Assembly (NCBI GenBank): GCA_963781955.1
Contig: CAWAHU010000001.1
Coordinates: forward strand, 992,001-1,056,000
Direction: 5' to 3'
Length of the DNA stretch: 64,000 nucleotides
From: Bog-473 sp963781955
Lineage (GTDB): Bacteria; Actinomycetota; Acidimicrobiia; Acidimicrobiales; RAAP-2
A model generated the notes under the pieces. That model did not search any database. It was not told where the DNA came from and worked only from the letters and a program-made list of their open reading frames with translations. Position numbers and translations under genes: made by a program. Positions 25,806 to 34,844 of this stretch are shown in pieces. Each line of letters opens with the position of its first letter. Within the stretch, counting starts at the first letter, position 1.

Positions 25806-28580
25806 GTGACCGGAGCAGAAGACGCCCCGTCCCCGATAACGCCCGCGGGGGAGGACTCGCTACCTGATCCGCGAGAACCGCTAGCCGTTCTCTTCCAAAG
25901 TCTGCGCACATCTGCGCACGGACTCACGTCGCGCGAGGCCGCCCGCCGGTTGGTGGCTCAAGGGCCAAATGAATTGACACGGCGAGGCGGCCGACAATGG
26001 CCACGAGAACTCGGACGTCAGTTCACCCACCCGCTGGCGCTCTTGTTGGGTGTCGCCGCGCTGCTGGCGCTGGTCAGTGGATCCCCAGTCCTTGCCATCG
26101 CCATCGCGGCCGTTATCCTGCTCAACGCGTTCGTGGCCTTCCTCCAGGAACTCCAAGCCGAGAACGCTGTAGAAGCGCTCGCCGCATACCTCCCCGCTCA
26201 CGCTCGGGTGCTGCGCGACGGACGGGTTCAGGATGTTGCGGCGAGCACCCTTGTTCCGGGGGACATCCTTGCCATCGAGGAGGGTGACCGCATCTGTGCT
26301 GACGCGCGGGTGATCGACGGCGCCATCGAGGTCGACCTATCCACACTTACGGGGGAGTCACTGCCGGCATCTCGCTCGGCGCAAGCGCAGTCCGCGGCAG
26401 GTTCACTCCTTGAGAGCCCCAACCTCGTGTTCAGCGGCACCGGGTGCACCGGGGGAGAGGCGCGAGCGGTGGTGACCCGCACGGGAATGAGCTCCGAACT
26501 GGGACGAATCGCTGCGCTCTCCGAGCTGGTGAGTCAGGAAGCGAGTCCCCTCGAACGACAGGTGAAACGGGTCGCCTGGCTCATTGGAATCGTCGCCGTG
26601 GGAGTGGGGATTGCGTTTCTCCCCGTGGGCTTGGCTGCCGGTCTCTCTGTCGCGGCGGCGGCGAGCTTCTCCATCGGACTGCTCGTTGCCAACGTCCCCG
26701 AAGGCCTGCTCCCGACGATCACCCTGGCTCTCGCTGTCGGGGTGCGAGATCTGGCACGTCGCGGTGCGGTAGTCAAGCGATTGTCGGCAGTGGAAACGCT
26801 TGGGTCGACGACGGTGATCTGTACGGATAAGACCGGCACTCTGACCCAGAACCGCATGCGGGTCACGAAGATCTGGACGATGGGCGCCACTTATGATCGA
26901 GACGCTCCAGAAGACGATTCACAGGCTACGGCCACCGTCGCTGCAGTCGCTAGGTGCGCTGCGCAGTGCACCACGGCTCTATTAGCGGAAGGATCCGATC
27001 GGGACGCAGTGGGAGACCCAACCGAGCTCGCGCTGCTCGAACTGGCACAGGATTTAGCAGTCGGTATCAGCGCGAAGGATCGGGATTCTGGCCGGCTCGC
27101 GATCTTTCATTTCGATCCGCGCCTTGAGCGCATGTCGACGGTTAATCCTGAGGGCGGCCACATCGTGACGGTGAACACCAAGGGTGCGCCCGAGACCGTG
27201 CTACCCCTCTGCGGCAAGATCATCGGAAGCGACAACCAGGTGAGGCAGCTCACCCAAGCAGATCGCGGTCAAATCAGTGAGATTGTCGACCAGTATGCGA
27301 AGACAGGACTTCGACTCTTGGCGATCGCCTGCCGAAGCCTCCAGCCCGAGGCGCCCCTCGACGCTCGCGACGATGTCGAGAGCGCACTGTGTCTTCTCGG
27401 AATCGTGGCGATGTTTGATCCGCCAAGGCCCGAAGTTGCCGACGCCATCGTTAAGGCGCACGGTGCCGGTATTCGAGTACATGTTGTGACGGGAGACCAC
27501 CCCCTCACCGCGACGGTGATCGCTCGGAGCCTGGGTATCGGGTCGCCTCGATCGCCGGTCATCACCGGGGCTGAGCTTGATCAGCTGAGCGAAGCTGATC
27601 TCGACGCAATGCTCACGGCTGGGGACGAGATCGTCTTTGCTCGGAGTTCGCCGGAAGCCAAGCTGCGCATCGTCGATGCGCTGCGCGACCTCAGTGAGAT
27701 CGTCGCCGTGACCGGAGACGGCGTGAATGATGCACCTGCCTTGCATCGTGCCGACATTGGTGTCGCCATGGGGCGATCCGGTACCGACGTCGCCCGAGAA
27801 GCGGCCACCATGGTGCTCACCGACGACAACTTCGCCACAATCATCGGCGCCGTCGAAGGAGGTCGACGTGTCTACATCAACGTCAGGAAGTTCATTGTCT
27901 ACATCTTCACCCACGCGGTCCCCGAGGTGGCACCGTTTCTTGTCTTCGCCCTTGCAGGAGGGGCAATCCCCCTGCCGATCACCGTCATGCAGATCCTGGC
28001 CATCGATCTGGGAACCGACACGCTCCCTGCGCTCGCCCTGAGTCGGGAACCCGCCGAACCGGGGCTGATGGACCGGCCACCACGGCCACCACGGGAGAGT
28101 GTCATCCGACCATCGATGCTCGCTCGCTCGTGGGGCTTCATGGGCATCATTTCGGCGGTACTCGTCCTTGCGGGGTACTTGATCGTGCTTCACCAGGGCG
28201 GGTGGCATCCGTACGCCAAGATAGGCACAGGATCACCTTTGCATCATCTCTACCAGCAGGCTACGACGGTCACCTGGCTCGGAATCGTGGCTTGTCAGAT
28301 CGGCACGGCGTTTGCCGTGAGAACGGAACGTGCGTCGCTGTGGACCGTGGGCGTCTTCTCAAACCGGCCGCTCCTCGCGGGCATCGGTTTTTCGCTTGCT
28401 TTCGCGTTCACTCTGATCTATCTGCCGCCACTTCACCATCTATTCGGAACGGCTTCGCTCTCGTTCAAGCAATTGGTGATTGTGGTGCCATTCCCATTCA
28501 TCGTGTGGGGCGCAGACGAGTTGCGGCGCGCTGTCGTGCGTCATCGGATGGCGAATAGCCTGCCTCGGGCCGAGGCGTAG
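25806..28580 (+). CDS. P-type cation ATPase with Na+/K+-ATPase-type motifs
   Basis: 924 residues. The actuator motif is TLTGES (~183) and the phosphorylation site is CTDKTGTLTQNRM (Asp ~341). The hinge is TGDGVNDAPALHRADIG. Membrane helix 4 reads NVPEGLLPTITLAL and helix 5-6 reads AVPEVAPFLVF and IDLGTDTLPALALS. These are closer to Na+/K+- and H+/K+-ATPase sequences (NVPEGLL, IDLGTD) than to the IPEGLP of calcium pumps, so a monovalent cation is likely. GTG start with a weak GAGGG ahead. The domain order and length are complete, with an N-terminal cation-ATPase domain at ~20-85. Confidence 0.93.
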   Translation: MTGAEDAPSPITPAGEDSLPDPREPLAVLFQSLRTSAHGLTSREAARRLVAQGPNELTRRGGRQWPRELGRQFTHPLALLLGVAALLALVSGSPVLAIAIAAVILLNAFVAFLQELQAENAVEALAAYLPAHARVLRDGRVQDVAASTLVPGDILAIEEGDRICADARVIDGAIEVDLSTLTGESLPASRSAQAQSAAGSLLESPNLVFSGTGCTGGEARAVVTRTGMSSELGRIAALSELVSQEASPLERQVKRVAWLIGIVAVGVGIAFLPVGLAAGLSVAAAASFSIGLLVANVPEGLLPTITLALAVGVRDLARRGAVVKRLSAVETLGSTTVICTDKTGTLTQNRMRVTKIWTMGATYDRDAPEDDSQATATVAAVARCAAQCTTALLAEGSDRDAVGDPTELALLELAQDLAVGISAKDRDSGRLAIFHFDPRLERMSTVNPEGGHIVTVNTKGAPETVLPLCGKIIGSDNQVRQLTQADRGQISEIVDQYAKTGLRLLAIACRSLQPEAPLDARDDVESALCLLGIVAMFDPPRPEVADAIVKAHGAGIRVHVVTGDHPLTATVIARSLGIGSPRSPVITGAELDQLSEADLDAMLTAGDEIVFARSSPEAKLRIVDALRDLSEIVAVTGDGVNDAPALHRADIGVAMGRSGTDVAREAATMVLTDDNFATIIGAVEGGRRVYINVRKFIVYIFTHAVPEVAPFLVFALAGGAIPLPITVMQILAIDLGTDTLPALALSREPAEPGLMDRPPRPPRESVIRPSMLARSWGFMGIISAVLVLAGYLIVLHQGGWHPYAKIGTGSPLHHLYQQATTVTWLGIVACQIGTAFAVRTERASLWTVGVFSNRPLLAGIGFSLAFAFTLIYLPPLHHLFGTASLSFKQLVIVVPFPFIVWGADELRRAVVRHRMANSLPRAEA

Positions 28581-28803
28581 CGGATATTGATGCTGGCATT
28601 GGGCATCGCGGACGACTGGATCGTCTCTGTTGACCGCCCATCGCCTCTCGGAGATGACTCCGTAACAGATCGTTGCGACCCCAATGCAGCGGTCAGGTCG
28701 CACTCCGGATCAGTTGACTTATCGTCAGTGACGTCGGCCTTCGCGGTCTCAGCTCAAGGCCGACACGGAGAAAACAGCGAAGCCTTTTGTCGACCCGGTT
28801 GCT

Positions 28804-29577
28804 TCAGCTGGCCTCGTGAGCCGCAAGCGTGGCACCGAGTTGGTCCACTAGGGCGACAGCGACCAGGCATTGTTCCTGACTGATCGGCATTACCGGAGTC
28901 GGGGTGAGGAGGAACGTCCCAAGTGTCTTGCCACCACCTCGAACTGGGAGCTCGACTTGCCGGGTCGGCAGGCCGGCTGTCGCCGTCGGCCACCGGAGTG
29001 GGTTGAGCCTGACAGTTCCATCATTGGCGATCCACGCTCCCTTACCAGAGGGCTGGTCCCAAACGAAGCGACAGTCCTGGAGTTTAAGCAGCTCCCTCAG
29101 CTCGTTAGCAACGGCGATGAGGACGAACTCGGGCTCTTCTCCGCCTGCGATCCGCTCCCCGAGATCGTGGATTCGGGAGATCTCCAGCTGTCCTCGGGCC
29201 GCTGCCCGTTGGTGTCGCCGACCCCGCGCGGCGAGTTCACCTACGAGTAGCCCGACCGCGACGAAGAGGAGTTCGGTCGTGACGTCGCTCTGCCGGCTGA
29301 TGCGGAACGAGCCATACGGACGGGTCAGGAGGAAGTCGAAGGAGGCGGCTGAGACGAGCGCAGCAAGCGCTGCTGCACTCCGATTCCCTATTGACGCAAT
29401 CGCGACAGTGACGACCACCAGCACCAAGGCGTCATCGGCAGGTCCGAGATGTCCCCGGCTTGGCACCAGCAGGAGAGCCACTGCAATCGGGACAATGACG
29501 GCCGCCAGCCAGATCGACGTGGCTCGCATTCGACCCATGGCGGAACTGCTCCCGATTCGGGAAGGCGAATTTGCCAT
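28804..29577 (-). CDS. DUF4118 (KdpD-like) membrane sensor protein
   Basis: 257 residues. After ~18 residues come four hydrophobic segments, with the DUF4118 signature ASFDFLLTRPYGSFRIS as found in the membrane part of KdpD. A coiled linker (HQRAAARGQLEISRIHDLGE) leads to a GAF-like cytosolic part (ELRELLKLQDCRFVWD). There is no histidine kinase domain, so it may signal through a partner. It follows the KimA-like permease with two bases between stop and start, so the two are likely one transcript. Confidence 0.82.
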   Translation of the reverse strand: MANSPSRIGSSSAMGRMRATSIWLAAVIVPIAVALLLVPSRGHLGPADDALVLVVVTVAIASIGNRSAAALAALVSAASFDFLLTRPYGSFRISRQSDVTTELLFVAVGLLVGELAARGRRHQRAAARGQLEISRIHDLGERIAGGEEPEFVLIAVANELRELLKLQDCRFVWDQPSGKGAWIANDGTVRLNPLRWPTATAGLPTRQVELPVRGGGKTLGTFLLTPTPVMPISQEQCLVAVALVDQLGATLAAHEAS

Positions 29578-29579
29578 AT

Positions 29580-31965
29580 CTAGTGCTCCACCTCAGCTTG
29601 GGGTGTGGACAGCAGCTCGTACGTGGGATTGATCATCGCCAGCTTCCCGCGATGCTTCCCGACCATTCCTTCGGCGATCAGTACGCACCCACTTCGCAGC
29701 CCGCTCACTGAGTGCCGGCCCAAGAACACGAGAGTGATCGCCTCGCCACTGCCGTCAACGAGCACGCACTCAAGAGCGGCGACGTCAGCGAGCGAACGGA
29801 CTCGTATGGTCTTCACTCGGCCTGCCACCTTCGCCCGAGATCGCCACCGCGTTGCCGAGATCGGCTGGGCCTGGGGCAACACGCCGTCGGGCATTTTCAC
29901 CGGCGCTTGCCCCGCAAGCGCGTCGGAGTTGGGAGCTTCTTGGAGCACAGTCTCAACATCGAGTGGAGTCTCCTGCAGTCCGGGGGCGACGTGGAACGGG
30001 ATAATCGTGGCGTTCACATGTGGAAGCTGGCTCACGACATCGACGATGCGGTCTGCTGTTTGATCGTGGAGGACCCGGCGCCAAGCCTTGCCATATGACC
30101 GGCGGGGCAAGAGCATGCTGACCTCGGTCTCGCCGTCGGTCAGTTCAGCTGCCAACTCCAACGCAGCTCGTCCAAGACGCCGGTCCGGACAGTCGATGAC
30201 ATCCAAGGGAAGTCGAGCGAGTCCCAACTGCTGCCAACGGGAGATCAGCAGCTCAGCGCGCTTGTTGTCGATGTTGAAGTGCACTGCGTGCACGTCGTCA
30301 GGAGTAAGCGTCCGCGCATACTGGATAGCGCGGGCGGTTGCCAGGTCGATCTTGTCCACGAGGATGACGACCACATGTCGACGTAGGACTTTTGCCTCAC
30401 AGGCGGCGACCGCCGCCCCCTCCTCCAAAATGGCGTCTTCCTCTCGGTACTCGCGGTTCATCCGCACCAGTGCGAAGACGATTAGCGGCATGACCACCAC
30501 GACGACCCACGCACCTTGGGCGAACTCGGCGATCGCGAACACCACAACCACGACCGCGCACACCACAGCAGCGACAGCGTTGATGGCCACGCTCTTTCGC
30601 CAGTGCTGGTCTCGATGGCGCCAATGATGTGTAACCATCCCTGCACCGGCCATGGTGAACCCAGTGAACACGCCGATGGCGTACATGGGGATCAGGGCGG
30701 CCACCTTGGCGTCAGTGGCCAACAAGAGGGCGATGGAGGCTCCCGCAAGTAGCAGAATCCCATTGGAGAACACCAACCGGTGGCCACGGACAGTGAGCTT
30801 CCGGGGTAGGAAGGAGTCCTCGGCCACAAAGCTCACGAGGAACGGGAATCCGGTGAAGCTGGTGTTCGCCGCCAGGATCAGGATCAGGGCCGTGGCGGCC
30901 TGGAGTGAGTAGAAAAGGACGCGTCCCGCTGGGGTCGTGCCGTAGACGAGCTTGCCAATCTCGGAGACCACTGTGGGTGTGCCAGAGACGAACGGTACGG
31001 AGTGGGTGAGGGCAGCAAGGACCGACACGCCGAGGAACATGACCCCGAGGATCGTGCTCATGAGCACGAGCGTCGTGCGCGCATTGCGTGCCTGGGGCGC
31101 ACGAAAGATGCTCACGCCGTTGGAGATCGCTTCGGTCCCGGTCATGGCGGAGCTGCCGTTAGCAAATGCCGCGTAGCAAGAAGAATGCGGAAACGCCGAG
31201 GATGAGCCCGCCGCTGGCATGCCCAAGCGGGAGCGTGCCCTGGCCGGAGGAGGCCTTCGGGAGATCGCCGGCCGCTTCGCGTCCCAGACCTATGACGATG
31301 AGCAACGCCATATTGGCGATGAAGAAGTAGGTGGGCACGGCGAAGACCTGCCCGGCCTCTCGGATCCCGCGTAGATTGCCGAAGGCCAAGATCACAACAA
31401 AGGCAATCGACAGTGGTACCGCATAGCTACTCAAAGTCGGAGCGGCCGAAATGATGGCGTCGGCTCCGGCCGCCACCGACACCGCGACCGTGATCGTGTA
31501 GCTGATCAAAAGGGCGGCACCGGCGATCTGGGCAATATTCGGGCCGAAGTTGTCCCGGCTGACTACGTAGGAGCCACCGGCCTTTGGATAGGAGCGGACG
31601 ACGTCCCGGTAACAGATCGTGACTACGGCAAGGACCGCCAGGATGGCACCCGTCATCGGTGTGACGATCGAGAAGGCGGCCAGGCCGGCTATCGGGACCA
31701 GGATCCGCAGCATCTCCTCGCTGGCGTAAGCCGACGATGACATGACGTCCGACGAGAGGACGGCGAGGGCCGTCGGCTTGCCAAGCCGCTGTCCGTGAAG
31801 CTGGTCGCTGACCAGCGGTGGGCCAAGGAGTACCCGTTTCACGCGGTACCTGAGACTCTCGGGAAGACTCGTGGCTAGCGTGGTGTCGGTTCGGGCTGGC
31901 GACCGCGTCAAACCATGGACTGGCTGGCGAGTTCCCCGTCTACTGGTGGTCTCGACACTTGGCAC
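29580..31965 (-). pseudogene. KimA-like APC permease with C-terminal OB-fold, frameshifted
   Basis: The two frames join into ~790 residues. The N-terminal frame (from 31,965) has LGKPTALAVLSSDVMSSSAY, YPKAGGSYVVSRDNFG and AALLISYTITVAVSVAAGAD, which fit the KimA/YdaO-type branch of the APC superfamily. It breaks at about 31,168-31,173, where one extra G turns LLRAFANG into LLRGIC-stop. The second frame continues FANGSSAMTGTEAISNGV and gives the remaining helices, a cytosolic domain (LRRHVVVILVDKIDLAT) and a final OB-fold-like segment. KimA is a K+:H+ symporter. Inactivation is uncertain because everything else is intact. Confidence 0.82.
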
Positions 31966-32336
31966 GCAACTGGTCTAGCTCGTCGCTCACGCCAAGGCGA
32001 GCCAGATGGCCTGCCACGCCCATCTCGACGAGACAACGGGGCTGAGGCGGTTCGGTGAACTAGCCCCGCCCCGGCAGCGAAGGCGGTGGCGAAGACGGTG
32101 GCGACGACGATTGAGGCCCGAGCCTCTGCCCAGATGCCCCTTCTCGGATCGCGCCGTTCCATGCCGAAGGGCCATACGAGACCGATCGACCCAGCCACAT
32201 CGGCGAGGACGTTGAGTCCCAACCCCGGAACCCCGAGGCTCCCCGCCAGAAGCACTGCGGCAATAGCCCACGCAGCCGCGATCAGTCCCCAGAGCCGCTG
32301 CCTGACCGGGTCCACGTCACTGTCAAGGGTACTCAT
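31908..32336 (-). CDS. hypothetical two-helix membrane protein
   Basis: 142 residues. A polar start (MSTLDSDVDPVRQRLWG) is followed by hydrophobic segments AAWAIAAVLLAGSLGVPGLG and ASIVVATVFATAFAAGAGLV. The tail is Arg/Pro-rich and overlaps the next gene by 58 bases, so the true stop may reflect a drifted end. No family recognised. It probably heads the permease-DUF4118 transcript. Confidence 0.55.
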   Translation of the reverse strand: MSTLDSDVDPVRQRLWGLIAAAWAIAAVLLAGSLGVPGLGLNVLADVAGSIGLVWPFGMERRDPRRGIWAEARASIVVATVFATAFAAGAGLVHRTASAPLSRRDGRGRPSGSPWRERRARPVACQVSRPPVDGELASQSMV

Positions 32337-32375
32337 CGAAGGACGGTCTTGTGTACCCCGGCAGCCAACCTACGT

Positions 32376-32413
32376 GGTATCCCCATGGTGCTGTGCAGCC
32401 GACAGGGGATACC
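32376..32413. repeat. 9-bp inverted repeat upstream of the permease group
   Basis: GGTATCCCC and GGGGATACC are exact complements separated by 20 bases. The site lies 40-77 bases upstream of the membrane-protein start, where an operator would be expected. The rest of 32,414-32,681 holds nothing I can support. Confidence 0.55.
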
Positions 32414-32681
32414 TACGCGGCTGCCATTTCGAAGCTGAATGGGAGCTCTAAACGTCGGTCCCATTCTCGACGGGGCGTTTCTACGCCCGAACCGGACCAG
32501 AGCCGTGGACACCCTCTGCCGGGTGGGGGAGTAGGCCTCTCGAGCGAGCTCATCAGGATCCACCCGACTGAGTTCTCGCTTGGGGTCTCAACAGCAATGC
32601 ATTTGCCCCGCCCCTCGCTCGAAATGTCGAGCACCTTTGAGACTGGGGTATCCCCTTCGTGCCGGTAGGGGACACACCCAC

Positions 32682-32909
32682 CTACCGCGTACGCCCCCCG
32701 AACTGCCGCAGCCCCGTCAGCCCCTTGAGATGCTCCGGGCACGCCCACACCCGGAACCACCGGTCGCCCCTGGGCGAGAACCAGCGGCCGGTCCACGACG
32801 GCGTCTCGTGGCAGTGGGTGGCTTGGAGCTGGTGGCTGTACATCATCTGCCAGCACCGGCCCGGCTCGGCGATGAAGCCGGGGCAGGGGTCGCCGGGGGA
32901 GGGCATCAT
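32682..32909 (-). CDS. Trp/Cys/His-rich small protein
   Basis: 75 residues from the ATG at 32,909. That ATG overlaps the upstream stop in the arrangement AATGATG, which argues for translational coupling and for this start rather than longer alternatives. Composition is distinctive: CPGFIAEPGRCWQMMYSHQL, HCHETPSWTGRWFSPRGD and RWFRVWACPEHLKGLTGLRQ. The Cys/His pairs could bind a metal. Two degenerate fragments of its C-terminus are at 22.75 and 23.2 kb. Family and role unknown. Confidence 0.6.
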   Translation of the reverse strand: MMPSPGDPCPGFIAEPGRCWQMMYSHQLQATHCHETPSWTGRWFSPRGDRWFRVWACPEHLKGLTGLRQFGGRTR

Positions 32910-33085
32910 TCCCGCTCGGAGCCAAGCCTCCAGGTCGCCGCCGGTGCATCCCACCACCACCACGCCCCGCAGGCCACCTGATCCCGATAGTGGGCGCCCG
33001 ATGGCTCGCACTGGACGTAGGTCAAGTGGACGCGCCGATCCGGGTCATAGCGCAGCACTCCTCCGCAGCCATTCGGGCACGGCAT
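32906..33085 (-). CDS. small CxxxC-type protein
   Basis: 59 residues from the ATG at 33,085: MPCPNGCGGVLRYDPDRRVH, then LTYVQCEPSGAHYRDQVACG and WWWWDAPAATW. Four Cys in the order C-x3-C...C...C suggest a small metal-binding fold. It lies between two other small Cys-rich genes on the same strand and is coupled to the next by a four-base overlap. Easily missed because longer antisense frames cover it. Confidence 0.55.
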   Translation of the reverse strand: MPCPNGCGGVLRYDPDRRVHLTYVQCEPSGAHYRDQVACGAWWWWDAPAATWRLGSERE

Positions 33086-33111
33086 CACTTTCAAGGTGGC
33101 AGCGGCCACGG

Positions 33112-33351
33112 CTATGCAACCTCTCCACTTGACCGGGGGTGCCCGCGTGAGTGGCCGAGGCACATCCGACAGCGGCGATCCTCGGGCGTTTCGGCCCACG
33201 GTTTGCGGGGGTTGCCGTACCCGACGTCGATGCCGCACAAGGTGAGCGCCCGCAGAGCGTCGGCCAGGTGCCACAGGGCCGAGCTGGGGCCGGTTACGTC
33301 GTCGCCCAGGAGGTGGAGGAGAATGCCCTCGGGCTCGATCTCGACGGACAC
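33112..33351 (-). CDS. small Cys-motif protein, first gene of mini-operon
   Basis: 79 residues from a GTG (SVEIEPEGILLHLLGDDVTG). LRALTLCGIDVGYG and ETPEDRRCRMCLGHSRGHP give a Cys + CxxC pattern related to the small protein at 24,928. It is 26 bases upstream of the 59-residue gene. Function unknown. Confidence 0.6.
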   Translation of the reverse strand: MSVEIEPEGILLHLLGDDVTGPSSALWHLADALRALTLCGIDVGYGNPRKPWAETPEDRRCRMCLGHSRGHPRSSGEVA

Positions 33352-33453
33352 GGGGCAAGCGTAGGTCTAGGTTGGATGCGGCGGGGGGGCCTGGCACATC
33401 CAGCGTCCGGCCTGGGGGGCGGTACCCGCTCGGGAGTCACGGGGTGGTGAGAT

Positions 33454-33999
33454 GTGGAGATGCGCTCGGGGTTGAGTCGAACCCTCGTCGTGGCGGGAAG
33501 CGTGGTAGCGCTGGCACTTTCTGCGTTGCCGTCAGTCGCTGAAGGCGCCGCTCCACGGGCCCGGATCGGTGCCACCAGGGCCGAGTGGTCGGCCTCATAT
33601 GGAGCACAGTCCGGCCCCGCAACCCTCTGTCACGGGTGCTACGGCAACGTGCTGAACACCTACGGCAAGGGATGGACCTACCAGTTCACCGGTGTGCAGT
33701 ACTCCGGTGACCGGGTAACCGGCTTCCAGATGAATCTGCCCAAGAGGACCACGATCCAGGGGGCGGAACGGCGCCTCCGCAGGGTCCTGCCGCCAGATGC
33801 GCGGATGGTCTGGGATGTCTCAGGAGCCAACTGTCACGTCTCGGTCTTCAGCACGACGCGGCTCGCACCAGTTCAGGCGACCAAGGTGACGGCCCAGTAC
33901 CAGAGCCTTCACGTACTGCCCCAGGACAAGTCCTTCGATCCGAAGAGCGTTCAAGACGTAATCGTCTCGACTGGCACGAACGCGGCAGGAGGCTGTTGA
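33454..33999 (+). CDS. secreted protein of unknown function
   Basis: 181 residues. A signal peptide is clear: basic start, hydrophobic LVVAGSVVALALSALPSVAE, cleavage near AEGAAP. The mature part has a CHGCYGNVLNTYGKGW segment and two further Cys (GANCHVSV, final C) that could pair outside the cell. No domain recognised. GTG at 33,454 or ATG at 33,460. It ends at a strong hairpin (34,042). Confidence 0.65.
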   Translation: MEMRSGLSRTLVVAGSVVALALSALPSVAEGAAPRARIGATRAEWSASYGAQSGPATLCHGCYGNVLNTYGKGWTYQFTGVQYSGDRVTGFQMNLPKRTTIQGAERRLRRVLPPDARMVWDVSGANCHVSVFSTTRLAPVQATKVTAQYQSLHVLPQDKSFDPKSVQDVIVSTGTNAAGGC

Positions 34000-34041
34000 G
34001 ACGCCAGCGCCCATCACACTGCCAGCAATACCCAGATGCGA

Positions 34042-34080
34042 AACGACCCCCCTGGGGAGGCCGGGGGCCGGGGGGTCGTT
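34042..34080 (+). terminator. 11-bp perfect hairpin after the secreted protein gene
   Basis: AACGACCCCCC and GGGGGGTCGTT flank a 17-base G-rich loop. It is 43 bases after the stop of the secreted protein and is probably its terminator. Confidence 0.7.
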
Positions 34081-34203
34081 CTTGGACGCTTCGTGACTGA
34101 CGTCCCAAAGCTCAGAATACCCCCGCCGGTGATCAACTGACACCCCCCAAGACGGCCCAGGGTGCCCGTGCAGTCTGGCGGTGGGGGCAGAGACGTCAGT
34201 GCG

Positions 34204-34245
34204 CGACCCGACCCCGCATGATTGGCGACGTGCGGGGTTGGGTCG
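34204..34245. repeat. 15-bp hairpin (GACCC/GGGTC type)
   Basis: CGACCCGACCCCGCA pairs with TGCGGGGTTGGGTCG (one G-T pair) around 12 bases. No gene ends near it on either strand. Confidence 0.65.
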
Positions 34246-34553
34246 TTGCCGGCACCCCAAATCCCCTAAATCTGCGGCGCTCAGGCTGATGAGACAGAGC
34301 AAGGGCCGGCGGCCAGAAATACGCACGTCGATTCTTTGCGGGAGCCGTTTGCCGCAACGGAAACCGGATGTCACGATGGGTTCTAGAGGGCAGGGCGGAG
34401 GCGTGAACCCAACGCAAGGGATCGTCTGAAGGCCAGCCTTCGATTGGGGGTGACTGGCCCCGCCCAGACCGTCTGTGGCGGGGTCGGTTCGCGAGCGGAC
34501 GGCTCGACGCTCGAGGAGGCAGCGGCCCGATGCGTGCCCTGGGCGTAAGGGCG

Positions 34554-34587
34554 CGACCCACCCGCCAGTCGGTTGGTGGGTGGGTCG
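34554..34587. repeat. 14-bp hairpin (GACCC/GGGTC type)
   Basis: CGACCCACCCGCCA pairs with TGGTGGGTGGGTCG (one G-T pair) around a six-base loop. A weaker relative (CCCCGCC/GGCGGGG) is at 34,458-34,483. The 34,000-34,844 stretch has no convincing gene. Confidence 0.65.
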
Positions 34588-34844
34588 GCCCAGACCGCTA
34601 TTGGGCGAGAGCGGCGCCTCATCCCCCAAGGCGCCCGGGCAACAGTCAGGCTGCCATAGCCCTGAGGGTAACGCCGGGAGCTGAGCCAACTTCGTCCGTC
34701 TCTGTCCGTCAGAGGTCGAAAACCAGCGCAAAAGGACGAAGGGTTATGAAGGGTGAAGATGACGTCCCGCCGAGTGGTGGAGAAGCGACCTTCGGTCTGA
34801 CGTGATGGTAGGCGCGTCGATCCGATGCGTCACCCAGGCGTGAT

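Noticed and set aside
25615..25809. 64-codon frame whose stop overlaps the ATPase GTG
   Set aside because: The overlap is suggestive but there is no SD and the sequence is not protein-like.
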